Shown here: one piece after another, positions 15,358 through 23,541 of the stretch
Numbering within the stretch: position 1 is the first letter of the stretch
How the letters are laid out: every line of letters starts with the position of its first letter
Assembly: GCA_004293445.1 (NCBI GenBank)
Contig: RDYP01000021.1
Span: 62,001 to 126,000, forward strand
Origin: Verrucomicrobiota bacterium
GTDB taxonomy: Bacteria; Verrucomicrobiota; Verrucomicrobiia; Verrucomicrobiales; Akkermansiaceae
DNA: 64,000 bases
Reading direction: 5' to 3'
Translations under genes and position numbers: made by a program
Notes under the pieces: generated by a model
The model's input: the letters and a program-made list of their open reading frames with translations, nothing else
The model's database searches: none
What the model was told of the DNA's origin: nothing

Positions 15358-16868
15358 ACATCACTCTCGAATCCATCGACGCCATTAGGCCATCGACTTA
15401 CAACCCACGTTCTGCAGTTGCCGAGCGTCTTGATCTGATCGAGCTGTCGCTGCGCAAGCTCGGCTTCATCGCTCCGATCTTCGCCGATGCCGAGGGAGAG
15501 ATCCTTTCCGGTCACCAACGCCACCTCGTTGCAACGCGCATGGGTGCCACGCACGTCCCAGTGTTCCGCACCAAGGCGCTCGACCTCGAACAGCGAAAGG
15601 CACTCAACATCGTGTTCAACCGGGCGACCAACGACTTTGATTTCAACAGCACGCCCGGACGGGTCACCAGCGAGCTTCAATCGCTCGACATCCAGGCGCT
15701 CGCCGCCCGGATTCCCGACAAACAGGTCGGCAGCGAGGGATTCCTGCGCTGCCTCAAGCCCGCGGAAGTCGCCGTCAAGGACCTCTGCCGGGTGAACTCA
15801 GGACGTTGGATCCAGTATGCTCGCAACCTCGCCCGCACTCTGCATCGCCACGGCATCCTCATGCCCATCGTCTGCCGCGAGGATCTCACGGTCATCAACG
15901 GCATCGGCAGGCTTGAAATGCTGGCAGAGAAAGGCGCTGCCTTCGCGCCAGTCGTGTTCGTCACCGAGGAAGAAGCGGAATTCGCCCGGGCCATGATGAA
16001 TCTGCTGTCGATGGACTTCGACATCCACACGCGCTACGCCGACATGCTGCGCTTCAATTCGTTCCGACGCGCACGCCGCGTGAGGCGTGAACTTGGCAAC
16101 GGCTTCATCTTCGCCACCCATGGTGCGAAGCCATGCAAGGACTTCGACATCGGCAAATCATCTGACCGCGCTCGCTGGGTGAAGGAACACGGCACGACCA
16201 TCCTCGACTTCGGTGCCGGCCACCTGACGGAAACCTTCCTCCTGCGCCAGGCTGGTATCGACTGCACGCCTTTCGAGCCCTACCGCCTTGGGCCAGGGGG
16301 CATCAACAAAGCTGAGAGCGTGGAACTGGCACGTGCATTCCTCGCGGAAGTAGCAGCGGGCAAGGAATGGACCAGCATCTTCATCGCGAGCGTGCTGAAC
16401 TCCGTGCCGTTCCGCGAGGACCGCGAACACATCGCCTGCCTGTGCGCGGCTCTCTGCAAGCCGTTCACCAAGGTCTATGCCTGCGCTTCGTCCGCTGGCG
16501 AGTCAGGCTGGCGGCAGGTCAATGGCAAGGCGTTCATGAACGAGTCCAACGCCGGGAACATCGCGTTCCGCCTCGACTACGAACCGGGCATCCGCATCGG
16601 CGATTTTCAGGACAAACCCAAGGTCCAGAAGTATCACACCGAGTCCGAGTTCCGCGATCTCTTCGGCCCGTTCTTCCGTTCGGTGAAGGTCGCTGATTTT
16701 TCCAACAACATCAACGCGGCCTGCGCGTCGGCGCGTCCACTCGATCTGGGGAAACTGCGTTCGGCCATCGAGTTCGAATTCGATCTGCCCTACCCGGACG
16801 GCACCCGCATGGATCTCGTGAAATGCGCCATGGACGCCTTCTCTCAACGTCTTCAGACTACCCTATGA
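15354..16868 (+). CDS. ParB-like domain fused to SAM methyltransferase-like domain
   Basis: The 504-residue protein begins with a ParB-like domain (SIDAIRPSTYNPR, then GEILSGHQRHLVATRMG). A second ParB-like segment may lie at about 145-205 (ILMPIVCREDLTVINGIGRL). The C-terminal half has TTILDFGAGHLTETFLLRQ (about 282-300), a Rossmann motif I, and downstream acidic motif TPFEPYRLG. The target (DNA, RNA or protein) is unknown. It overlaps the previous and next genes by ATGA. Confidence 0.7.
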   Translation: MNITLESIDAIRPSTYNPRSAVAERLDLIELSLRKLGFIAPIFADAEGEILSGHQRHLVATRMGATHVPVFRTKALDLEQRKALNIVFNRATNDFDFNSTPGRVTSELQSLDIQALAARIPDKQVGSEGFLRCLKPAEVAVKDLCRVNSGRWIQYARNLARTLHRHGILMPIVCREDLTVINGIGRLEMLAEKGAAFAPVVFVTEEEAEFARAMMNLLSMDFDIHTRYADMLRFNSFRRARRVRRELGNGFIFATHGAKPCKDFDIGKSSDRARWVKEHGTTILDFGAGHLTETFLLRQAGIDCTPFEPYRLGPGGINKAESVELARAFLAEVAAGKEWTSIFIASVLNSVPFREDREHIACLCAALCKPFTKVYACASSAGESGWRQVNGKAFMNESNAGNIAFRLDYEPGIRIGDFQDKPKVQKYHTESEFRDLFGPFFRSVKVADFSNNINAACASARPLDLGKLRSAIEFEFDLPYPDGTRMDLVKCAMDAFSQRLQTTL

Positions 16869-17317
16869 TCATACTACTGGATCTCAACTACACGCTGGTA
16901 GCCAATAATCCGGCACGCGGCACCACGCCCGAGCGCATGGAGAAGCGGCTTGCCAACGAGCAATACCGGCAATGGCTGGTGGAGCTCGTGCGGCCTCACA
17001 CCGTCATTCTCATCACCGCACGCCCGGAAACGTGGACGGCCAAAACGCTCGACCGCATCGAGGAGCAAACTGGCTGGCGACCCCAGGACGCGTGCTTCGC
17101 GCCGAAGGGCTGGTGGAATCCACCGGCGATCAAGGAACACCTGCTGAAGAAGGATGTGTTCCCGATCCATGGAGAAGAAGCGCGCTACCTCGCGATTGAG
17201 AGCAACCCACGGACCCGGGAGATGTATGCCCGGTTCTCCATCCCGTGCTTCTGGGTGACGGCGGAAGGAACCTGCCTGACCGAAGGGACGCGGATCGTAA
17301 AGCGGCTGCCGCGTTGA
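16865..17317 (+). CDS. HAD-superfamily hydrolase-like protein
   Basis: A 150-residue protein starting MIILLDLNYTLV, in which the HAD nucleophile Asp is kept but the second Asp of DxD is Asn (DLN). Motif II LITARPE follows, and a C-terminal KEHLLKKDVFPIHGEEARYLAIES region replaces motifs III/IV. Phage HADs of this type resemble nucleotide or polynucleotide phosphatases; the DLN substitution might change activity. The start overlaps the stop of the ParB-methyltransferase gene (ATGA). Confidence 0.75.
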   Translation: MIILLDLNYTLVANNPARGTTPERMEKRLANEQYRQWLVELVRPHTVILITARPETWTAKTLDRIEEQTGWRPQDACFAPKGWWNPPAIKEHLLKKDVFPIHGEEARYLAIESNPRTREMYARFSIPCFWVTAEGTCLTEGTRIVKRLPR

Positions 17318-17333
17318 CATCCGCCACGCGGGC

Positions 17334-18056
17334 ATGAGTGAAGCCCAACGTGATGAGGTGATCCCCCGTGGTGCCTGGCAGTTCGATCAGGAAGTGACTG
17401 CGGTGTTCGACGACATGCTCCAGCGGAGCATCCCGCAATACAACGCGATGCGCATGGTGACCTTTGAGGTGGGTCGCCGCTTCGTGCAACCCGGCACGGC
17501 CATCATCGACATGGGATGCTCTCGCGGGCAGGCGCTGTTGCCGTTCGTTTCCAACTTCGGTGCGGCCAACGATTACATCGGCCTGGAGATCAGCGAGCCG
17601 ATGATCGAGGCGGCGCGAGAGAACTTCGCTTATCACCAGCACGGCAATCGCGTCACCATCCAGTCTGCCGACCTTCGCCGCGAGTTCCCAGGTGTAACTT
17701 CCAGCCTCGTGCTCTCGGTGCTCACGCTTCAGTTCACCCCCATCGAATACCGCCAGCAGATCATCCGCCGCGTGTTCGAATCGCTCGCTCCGGGCGGGGC
17801 CTTCATCCTCGTGGAGAAGGTTCTCGGTGCCACGGCCAAGCTCGACGAAGCGTTCGTGAATCTCTTCCTCAACATCAAGCGGGAGAATGGATATTCCGAA
17901 AGCCAGATCGACCGCAAGCGGCTGTCGCTCGAAGGCGTGCTGGTGCCCGTCACCGCCCGCTGGAACGAGGAGCTTCTCCATCAGGAAGGCTTCACCTCGG
18001 TCGATTGCTTCTGGAGGCACCTGAACTTCGCCGGATGGGTGGCTGTGAAACCATGA
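17334..18056 (+). CDS. Class I SAM methyltransferase, CmoA-like
   Basis: This 240-residue protein has AIIDMGCSRGQAL (motif I), YIGLEISEPMIEAAREN (motif II) and LTLQFTPIEYRQQIIRRVFESLAPGG; its N-terminus (VFDDMLQRSIPQYNAMR) resembles CmoA, which makes carboxy-SAM for tRNA wobble modification. A modified-nucleotide role in phage tRNA or DNA is possible but unproven. TTGACA stands 14 nt before ATG 17334. Last gene before the inverted hipBA cassette. Confidence 0.8.
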   Translation: MSEAQRDEVIPRGAWQFDQEVTAVFDDMLQRSIPQYNAMRMVTFEVGRRFVQPGTAIIDMGCSRGQALLPFVSNFGAANDYIGLEISEPMIEAARENFAYHQHGNRVTIQSADLRREFPGVTSSLVLSVLTLQFTPIEYRQQIIRRVFESLAPGGAFILVEKVLGATAKLDEAFVNLFLNIKRENGYSESQIDRKRLSLEGVLVPVTARWNEELLHQEGFTSVDCFWRHLNFAGWVAVKP

Positions 18057-18091
18057 ATCTCGATCTGATCCTGATGAACCCAAAATTCGAT

Positions 18092-19360
18092 TCAGGCTTC
18101 GAACGCTGCCACCATGATTTCTTGCTCGGTGCGAGCGATTCCGAGATCACTTGCCTGTTTCTTCCAGGTTCCCACGGCATCCTTGACCTCTCGCAGAATT
18201 GCTTTGGCCGCTGGCTGCTTGAGCCGGAAGTAGGAAGCGACTTCCATGGCCAGATCAAAGCTCAATGCATTGTCGGCTTCCGAGATATTGAGGCTCAGAC
18301 CGGTCCCGGTAGGATCGGGGTTCAGATCATAGGCAGGAGACAGAAGCCATCCTCCATCCGTGAGCAAGAAACCGTGGTTGCGAAGATGATCGTCGGTGTT
18401 TCGAACCGCGATGGAGAAAACGATCCGTCTCCACAGTTCCACAAGATCGCTCACTGGTTCGGCTCCCTGGCGGGAGAGAAACTCGACGATTTCCAAGTAG
18501 CTTGCCCCGACATGATGATTGTCTCCATCGGTGTGCCCGAGCAGGGTCATCGCCGAGGCGAAGTGGACTCGTTGCGTCCCGTTGCTACCTCGCACCCGGT
18601 CGAAGCGGCGGGTCATGAACGTACGATGACCGCTTCCGAATTGTTGCAGTTCGGCCTCGGCGACGCGAAGGCCCGCCTTGACTGCGAGTTGGTGGGCAAG
18701 CATCTCCCAAGCGGCCATGTCCCGATCATCGGTGCGTCCGGGGAACTTTGCGATCCACAGATCACCATCAGGATCCCTGACCCCGGCTTTCGGTCGTGCG
18801 CCGCCGATCGACGAACCCGGTGCGATCAAGAGGTTGAGCCATTCAAGATAATGAGGGTCGTCGTTTGCGGAAGCGTCTTGAACCTGCCAACTTGCATGTT
18901 CCAGTTCCCTCAAGGATGTCCACGGCGGGGTTCGCATCGAGGATTCGTTGTTGAGCCAGCTATCGCCCGATTCGCGCTCCTTAAATCGCAAGGCGCCGGA
19001 GCGCTGCTCATCATGCACCCCAAGAAGGTAATCGGTTTCCTGCAAGCGATGGGCAGGACGATTGGCCTCTCGCGCAAGGGCAGCCTCCCGCCGTTGCATG
19101 AGGAGCCGCCCCCATCGGTCCGGGGACGAGTCCAGAAACAAACCGAAGTTCGGTCGTTCCGCGGAGTTCAGATATTGAGGTCCACTAAAGAGACGCAAAT
19201 CAGGATCGAGCTGCCGCGCGGCACCACTCGCCAACCATTCGCCCTCGTAAGAGAAGGAAAAAACCTCCTTCCCTCGGGTCAGAGTGGTACGCAGATGCCC
19301 CATCAGGATCGGCGCACCGTGTACCAGCCAGTCAGCCCATACTTCAATTTCCCTGCTCAT
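18092..19360 (-). CDS. hipA: HipA-type serine/threonine kinase toxin
   Basis: The 422-residue protein has GSSIGGARPKAG (glycine-rich ATP-binding loop), WIAKFPG (ATP Lys), NTDDHLRNHGFLL (catalytic Asp) and SPAYDLNPDP (metal-binding Asp), all conserved in HipA. HipA of E. coli phosphorylates GltX and slows growth; a similar role is likely. Length is near the E. coli protein (440). It is on the reverse strand among forward structural genes, and overlaps hipB by 4 nt. Confidence 0.88.
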   Translation of the reverse strand: MSREIEVWADWLVHGAPILMGHLRTTLTRGKEVFSFSYEGEWLASGAARQLDPDLRLFSGPQYLNSAERPNFGLFLDSSPDRWGRLLMQRREAALAREANRPAHRLQETDYLLGVHDEQRSGALRFKERESGDSWLNNESSMRTPPWTSLRELEHASWQVQDASANDDPHYLEWLNLLIAPGSSIGGARPKAGVRDPDGDLWIAKFPGRTDDRDMAAWEMLAHQLAVKAGLRVAEAELQQFGSGHRTFMTRRFDRVRGSNGTQRVHFASAMTLLGHTDGDNHHVGASYLEIVEFLSRQGAEPVSDLVELWRRIVFSIAVRNTDDHLRNHGFLLTDGGWLLSPAYDLNPDPTGTGLSLNISEADNALSFDLAMEVASYFRLKQPAAKAILREVKDAVGTWKKQASDLGIARTEQEIMVAAFEA

Positions 19361-19683
19361 TGCTTGAGTTTCCTTTTCGGCGCGCGTCGTCGGGTTTCCG
19401 TGAGACGAGCGTCTTCCAGCTTGCGGCCCAGAACATCGTCGCTGCCTACAGCGGCGAGATCTTGCTCAAGTCCGAGCACAGCCAACACCTGCACGAGCTT
19501 ACCCAACGAAATACCGGCGGACCCGTTTTCCATCAGATGGAGCGTCGAACGGCTGATTCCTGCTCGCTCTGCGGCCTGTTCGGCACTCAGCTGTCGCCTC
19601 AGCCGCGCCAATCGAAGATTCTCTCCCAAATCGGCGAGAAGACGCTCGTGCTTGGGCAGTAGTGTGCTGGTTTCTCGTCCCAT
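19357..19683 (-). CDS. hipB: HipB-like antitoxin (XRE HTH)
   Basis: A 108-residue DNA-binding protein with HTH at about residues 20-75: LGENLRLARLRRQLSAEQAA, then GISRSTLHLMENG. It neutralises HipA and represses the operon by analogy. ATG 19683 (MGRETSTLLP) is preferred; the frame opens at 19713. On the reverse strand, TTGACA (complement of 19725-19730) stands about 40 nt before that ATG, a spacing suitable for a -35 box rather than the start element used elsewhere in the prophage. Confidence 0.8.
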   Translation of the reverse strand: MGRETSTLLPKHERLLADLGENLRLARLRRQLSAEQAAERAGISRSTLHLMENGSAGISLGKLVQVLAVLGLEQDLAAVGSDDVLGRKLEDARLTETRRRAPKRKLKQ

Positions 19684-19834
19684 AATGTCTTTTACTCTGG
19701 ACAAGAAAATCAAATTTTGTGCGACATGTCAAACATTATGAAGCTAGGCCTCTTCTGCTGTGTGGCTAGGGAAGACGGACCGCCCCGCTTTGGGCTCCGG
19801 GTTTTTCGGCTCATTTTGACACCTCTCCGCCCAC

Positions 19835-20431
19835 ATGGAATCAAAAGAGCTATCGCCCGATGTCGCTGAGAAAATCCTCGATGCGGATTTTCAAAACGTC
19901 GTTCGCAAAGTGGCGGCAGGCAAACCTCTCACCGTCGCTGAACGTGCGCGTATCGAGTCCCGGGCGGCCGGCAGTGAGGAATCGCTCGCTTATGCGAAAA
20001 CCCTAGTCGAGCTCGCGGCCGTTTTGGGCGTGACTCGCAGAACGCTCACCACCTGGCAGAAGATGGAGGGGGCTCCCAAGCCGCTCTCCAACGGGCTCTG
20101 GCCGGTGGCCGACTGGCGTGAGTTCGTTCGGCTGCGCGGCTTGAAGGCGGGCAAGGTGCCGGTCGGAAATGAGGAGGCACTCAAGGCCCGCAAGTTGCTC
20201 GCTGAGGTCGAGGAGCGGGAACTCCGAATCGCCGTGAAAAAGGGCGAATTCGTTCCGATCCATCAGGTGAAGAGCGAATGGATCGGTTTGGTCGCCCAAG
20301 CGACATCCATCCTCCGGGCCAAATTTGAGAACGAGCTTCCGCCGATCCTATCAGGGCTCGACGCCACGGGCATCCAGAGAGAATGCCGCCAGGCGATTGA
20401 TGAGGTGCTTCTCTGTCTTCATGAGAGCTGA
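19835..20431 (+). CDS. Terminase small subunit (Nu1-like)
   Basis: The 198-residue protein has a winged-helix/HTH region (LVELAAVLGVTRRTLTTWQ, about residues 69-87) and a long helical C-terminal part. Lambda Nu1 uses such a domain to bind cos DNA. Its place just before the GpA-type large terminase supports the call. TTGACA stands 13 nt before ATG 19835. Confidence 0.8.
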   Translation: MESKELSPDVAEKILDADFQNVVRKVAAGKPLTVAERARIESRAAGSEESLAYAKTLVELAAVLGVTRRTLTTWQKMEGAPKPLSNGLWPVADWREFVRLRGLKAGKVPVGNEEALKARKLLAEVEERELRIAVKKGEFVPIHQVKSEWIGLVAQATSILRAKFENELPPILSGLDATGIQRECRQAIDEVLLCLHES

Positions 20432-20458
20432 CCCGCCGTTGACGTGGGTGGAAGGACT

Positions 20459-22279
20459 GTGAATGTCCTGAAAGCAATTTGGCGAGAGGCGTGGCAACCG
20501 CCTGACAGAAGGCCTCCGTGGGAGTGGTGTGAGGATCACATCGAGGGCATTCCGTATTCGCCCAACCCAGGCCGATTCCGGTCGGAAAACTCGCCATGGA
20601 TTCGCGAGGTGATGGAGACCTTGGTCGATCCCCGTGTGCGCCTGGTTTCGATCATCGCGTCGGTCCAGTCATCAAAGACCACGGCCCCGGAGCTGACGCT
20701 CTGCTACATCATCGCCAACCTGCCCGGGCCGACGCTCTGGCTTGACCAGACGGACGAAGACGCCCGCGACTATTCCGAAGCGCGACTCCAGAAACTCTTC
20801 GACCAATGCCAGCCGGTAGCGCGGCTCATGCCCACCGGCATTCATCGCCACAAGCGCAAGAACAGCGCCATCCATTTCAACAATGGCATGGTGCTCTGGA
20901 TTCTCGGGGCGCACAACAAGACCAACCTGCAGCGCCGTTCGATTCGCTGGTTGGTCGGCGATGAAACCTGGCGATGGCCAGAAGGTCACATGGCGGAAGC
21001 CGAGGCCCGCGTCACCGCATTCGGCTGGCTTGGCAAGTGCATCTTCATGAGCCAAGGCGGAGAGGAGGATGACGACACCCACCGGAAATTCCTCACCACC
21101 GACCAACGCGAGTGGACGTTTGCCTGTCCCGAGTGCGGTCACCGCCAGCCGTTCAAGTGGGAATGCGTCGAGTGGAGCAAGTCGGCCAGGGATGAATTCG
21201 GCGATTGGGATTTCGACGAAGTCCGGCGCACCACCGCTTTGCGCTGCGAGTCGTGCAACCACTACTTCAGCGATGGCGAGCGCACCCGCCGCGAACTCAA
21301 TGCCACCGGTGCCTTCGTGGCGAAGAATCCAAAGGCATCAAAGGAAAACGTCGGCTTCCACTGGAACGCGCTGTGCGCAATGAGCTGGGGACAGTTGGCC
21401 GAACTCTACCTGCGGGCGAAGTCGGCTGCACGGAAGGGAGACGTTTCGCTGCTCCAGCAGTTCTATCAGAAGCGCCTCGGCCTGCCATGGCGCGAATACG
21501 TCGAGGACTACAAACTCGAAATCACCAAGTCCGGATACAAGCGCGGTGAGACCTGGGAAGAGGAAGGCGCGATCGATCCGAAGACCGGTCGCATTCTCGC
21601 CGCCCCGTTGCCCGAACGCACCGGCCTGATCCCACTGCGCTTCATCACCGTTGACTGCCAGATGGATCACTTGTTCCTGGTGGTCCGCTCCTGGTCGGCT
21701 GAGGGATCAAGCCGCCTGATGTGGAACGAGCGCATCCTGACCTTCACGGACATCGACGTGATTCAGGAACGCTTCGGCGTGCATTCGAGCCTCGTGTTCC
21801 TGGACGCCGGCTATGCGACTTACGACGTCTATCGCGAGTGTGCCAAGCGCGGTTGGGTCGCGCTTATCGGAGACCGCCGCCCGGTCTATGCTCACAAGGG
21901 ACGCGACGGCAAAACCGTCCAACGATTCTACTCGCCCCGGCGCAAGGTGGTGCTGTCGCATAAACAGTCGTGCCATGTCCACTACTGGAGCAACCTCAAC
22001 ATCAAGGACACCCTCGCTCGCCTTCGCCGCAATCAAGACCCTTCGCAAGGCCCGACGTGGGAGGTTCCTGACGACATCGACGACGACTACCTCGCCCAGA
22101 TGGAGAGTGAGCAGCGAGTGAAGGAAAAAGGCCAGTGGATGTGGAAGCAGATCGGCTCGCGACCGAATCACTACCTGGACTGCGAGGCGGAACAGGCTGC
22201 TGCCGCAACCATGCTCAAGATCGTCGGGCGCGAGGCTGTAGCGGCAGTGCCCGTTGACAGCTCCGACGGGGAGTCATGA
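20459..22279 (+). CDS. Terminase large subunit (GpA family)
   Basis: The 606-residue protein has ATPase and nuclease parts: ASVQSSKTTA (Walker A-like), RWLVGDETWRW (Walker B), FMSQGGEEDDDTHRKF, a zinc-ribbon CPECGH...CESCNH, and nuclease residues FITVDCQMDHLF and SLVFLDAGYATYD. It packages DNA into the prohead. GTG 20459 is preferred because TTGACG stands 14 nt upstream; the frame opens from GTG 20444. It overlaps the next gene by ATGA. Confidence 0.92.
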   Translation: MNVLKAIWREAWQPPDRRPPWEWCEDHIEGIPYSPNPGRFRSENSPWIREVMETLVDPRVRLVSIIASVQSSKTTAPELTLCYIIANLPGPTLWLDQTDEDARDYSEARLQKLFDQCQPVARLMPTGIHRHKRKNSAIHFNNGMVLWILGAHNKTNLQRRSIRWLVGDETWRWPEGHMAEAEARVTAFGWLGKCIFMSQGGEEDDDTHRKFLTTDQREWTFACPECGHRQPFKWECVEWSKSARDEFGDWDFDEVRRTTALRCESCNHYFSDGERTRRELNATGAFVAKNPKASKENVGFHWNALCAMSWGQLAELYLRAKSAARKGDVSLLQQFYQKRLGLPWREYVEDYKLEITKSGYKRGETWEEEGAIDPKTGRILAAPLPERTGLIPLRFITVDCQMDHLFLVVRSWSAEGSSRLMWNERILTFTDIDVIQERFGVHSSLVFLDAGYATYDVYRECAKRGWVALIGDRRPVYAHKGRDGKTVQRFYSPRRKVVLSHKQSCHVHYWSNLNIKDTLARLRRNQDPSQGPTWEVPDDIDDDYLAQMESEQRVKEKGQWMWKQIGSRPNHYLDCEAEQAAAATMLKIVGREAVAAVPVDSSDGES

Positions 22280-22653
22280 ACAACGTCACCATCCTCCGAC
22301 TTCTCACCGCAGTGGCTTCCGGTCTCTCGACTCTCGCCGCTCTCGATCTGGCCGGCATCGCCCAACTCTTCGATCCCGCCACCGCGAAATACCTGCTCGC
22401 CGTCGGTCCCGCCGCGCTCGCCGTGAAGGAGATCGTCGTCGTGCTTGGCGATCTCTTCGACGACGGCAAGCCCAACAAGTCCTTCAAGCTCGGCTTGTTC
22501 GGTTTTGCGCTCGCAATTCTAACCCTTCCGTTCGTCGTGTCCTGCACTACGCCGCCAGCCGTGCAGGGTGAATTCATCAGCAAGGACGGGCGCATCAAGG
22601 TTCATCCGGACGGCCGTTTTGAAATCATCGTTGAGCCCCGCACCGGCAAGTGA
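22276..22653 (+). CDS. Putative holin / lysis membrane protein
   Basis: This 125-residue protein has three hydrophobic segments (about 8-30, 38-58 and 72-92) and a hydrophilic 33-residue tail. The last membrane segment ends in FVVSCTTPP, a possible lipobox. It lies directly before the endolysin gene and overlaps it by GTGA, the usual holin-endolysin arrangement. TTGACA stands 16 nt before ATG 22276. Holin assignment is positional. Confidence 0.6.
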   Translation: MNNVTILRLLTAVASGLSTLAALDLAGIAQLFDPATAKYLLAVGPAALAVKEIVVVLGDLFDDGKPNKSFKLGLFGFALAILTLPFVVSCTTPPAVQGEFISKDGRIKVHPDGRFEIIVEPRTGK

Positions 22654-23258
22654 GTCTGGCCCCCAAGTTGCCACCCATCATGAGTGCGACGCATTGGACA
22701 AGAATCCAGAAATTCCTGGGAATCACAGCCGATGGAGTTCCGGGCAATCAGACCGCTCAGGCCGTGGCATCCAGGCTTGGGATTGATGCCGCCACCCCAG
22801 CGGCCATCCCATCCAGTGCCATCATTGATCCCAGATCCGAGGCGAACATCGCTACCCTCGCGCCCAGCGCACAGGCAAAGGCCCGCGAGTGGCTGGCAAA
22901 ATGCCGCGCTGAGGGAATCAACGTGAAGGTGATCTGCGGGCTGCGGAGCTATGACGAGCAAGCCGGTCTCTACGCGCAAGGCCGGACAAAGCCCGGCCCA
23001 AAGGTCACCAACGCCATGCCCGGCTATTCGTGGCACAACTTCGGCGTGGCATGGGACTTCGTTGTCTTCGACGCCAACGGCCGACCACAATGGGAAAGCC
23101 CACTGATGGAACGCTGCGGAATGATCGGCGAGGAACTCGGCCTCGAATGGGGCGGACGCTGGAAGAGCCCACAGGACACTCCACACCTGCAACTCAAGAC
23201 CGGAATCACCCTTGCGGAGGCGCGTCGGCGTCGGAAGAACGGCGAACAGATTGCCTGA
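22650..23258 (+). CDS. M15 peptidase endolysin with peptidoglycan-binding-like domain
   Basis: A 202-residue protein with an N-terminal PG-binding-type motif (WTRIQKFLGITADGVPGNQT) and a C-terminal M15/VanY-type peptidase: GLRSYDEQAGLYAQGRT, SWHNFGVAWDF (zinc His and Asp) and TPHLQL (zinc His). It would cleave peptide cross-links of the cell wall at lysis, as in the CwlK/Ply500 group. GTG 22650 overlaps the previous stop; ATG 22680 fits the domain start equally well. Confidence 0.87.
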   Translation: MSLAPKLPPIMSATHWTRIQKFLGITADGVPGNQTAQAVASRLGIDAATPAAIPSSAIIDPRSEANIATLAPSAQAKAREWLAKCRAEGINVKVICGLRSYDEQAGLYAQGRTKPGPKVTNAMPGYSWHNFGVAWDFVVFDANGRPQWESPLMERCGMIGEELGLEWGGRWKSPQDTPHLQLKTGITLAEARRRRKNGEQIA

Positions 23259-23280
23259 CCGTTGACACCCGCCGCCGTGC

Positions 23281-23541
23281 ATGGCTCGCGGACTCTTCAT
23301 CACCGGATTCACTGTTTCCGAAGTGCTCGCCATCCAGAAGCGGGCAAAGGACCTGCTCCTTGAAGGCAAGACGATCATGAACTGGAACGACGCGGATACG
23401 TCCACCGCCAAACAGTTCACCATGCCAGTCGATCAGGTGCTTGAGGAATGCGGTCACGCGCTCCGTGTGCTTGATCCGACCACCTACGGAAAATCCCGCA
23501 TCGCCACCGCATCCTTCGTCTCCGGCTATCTCCCGAAATGA
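23281..23541 (+). CDS. Putative head completion protein (gpW position)
   Basis: An 86-residue protein (MARGLFITGFTVSEVLAIQK, then YGKSRIATASFVSGYLPK). It occupies the position and size class of lambda gpW between terminase and portal. Helical N-terminal half fits gpW, but sequence similarity is not clear to me. TTGACA stands 13 nt before ATG 23281; the portal start overlaps its stop. Confidence 0.6.
   Translation: MARGLFITGFTVSEVLAIQKRAKDLLLEGKTIMNWNDADTSTAKQFTMPVDQVLEECGHALRVLDPTTYGKSRIATASFVSGYLPK

Noticed and set aside
17516-19741. 741-residue forward frame over methyltransferase and hipBA
   Set aside because: It is antisense to hipA/hipB and out of frame in the methyltransferase; those genes have clear motifs.
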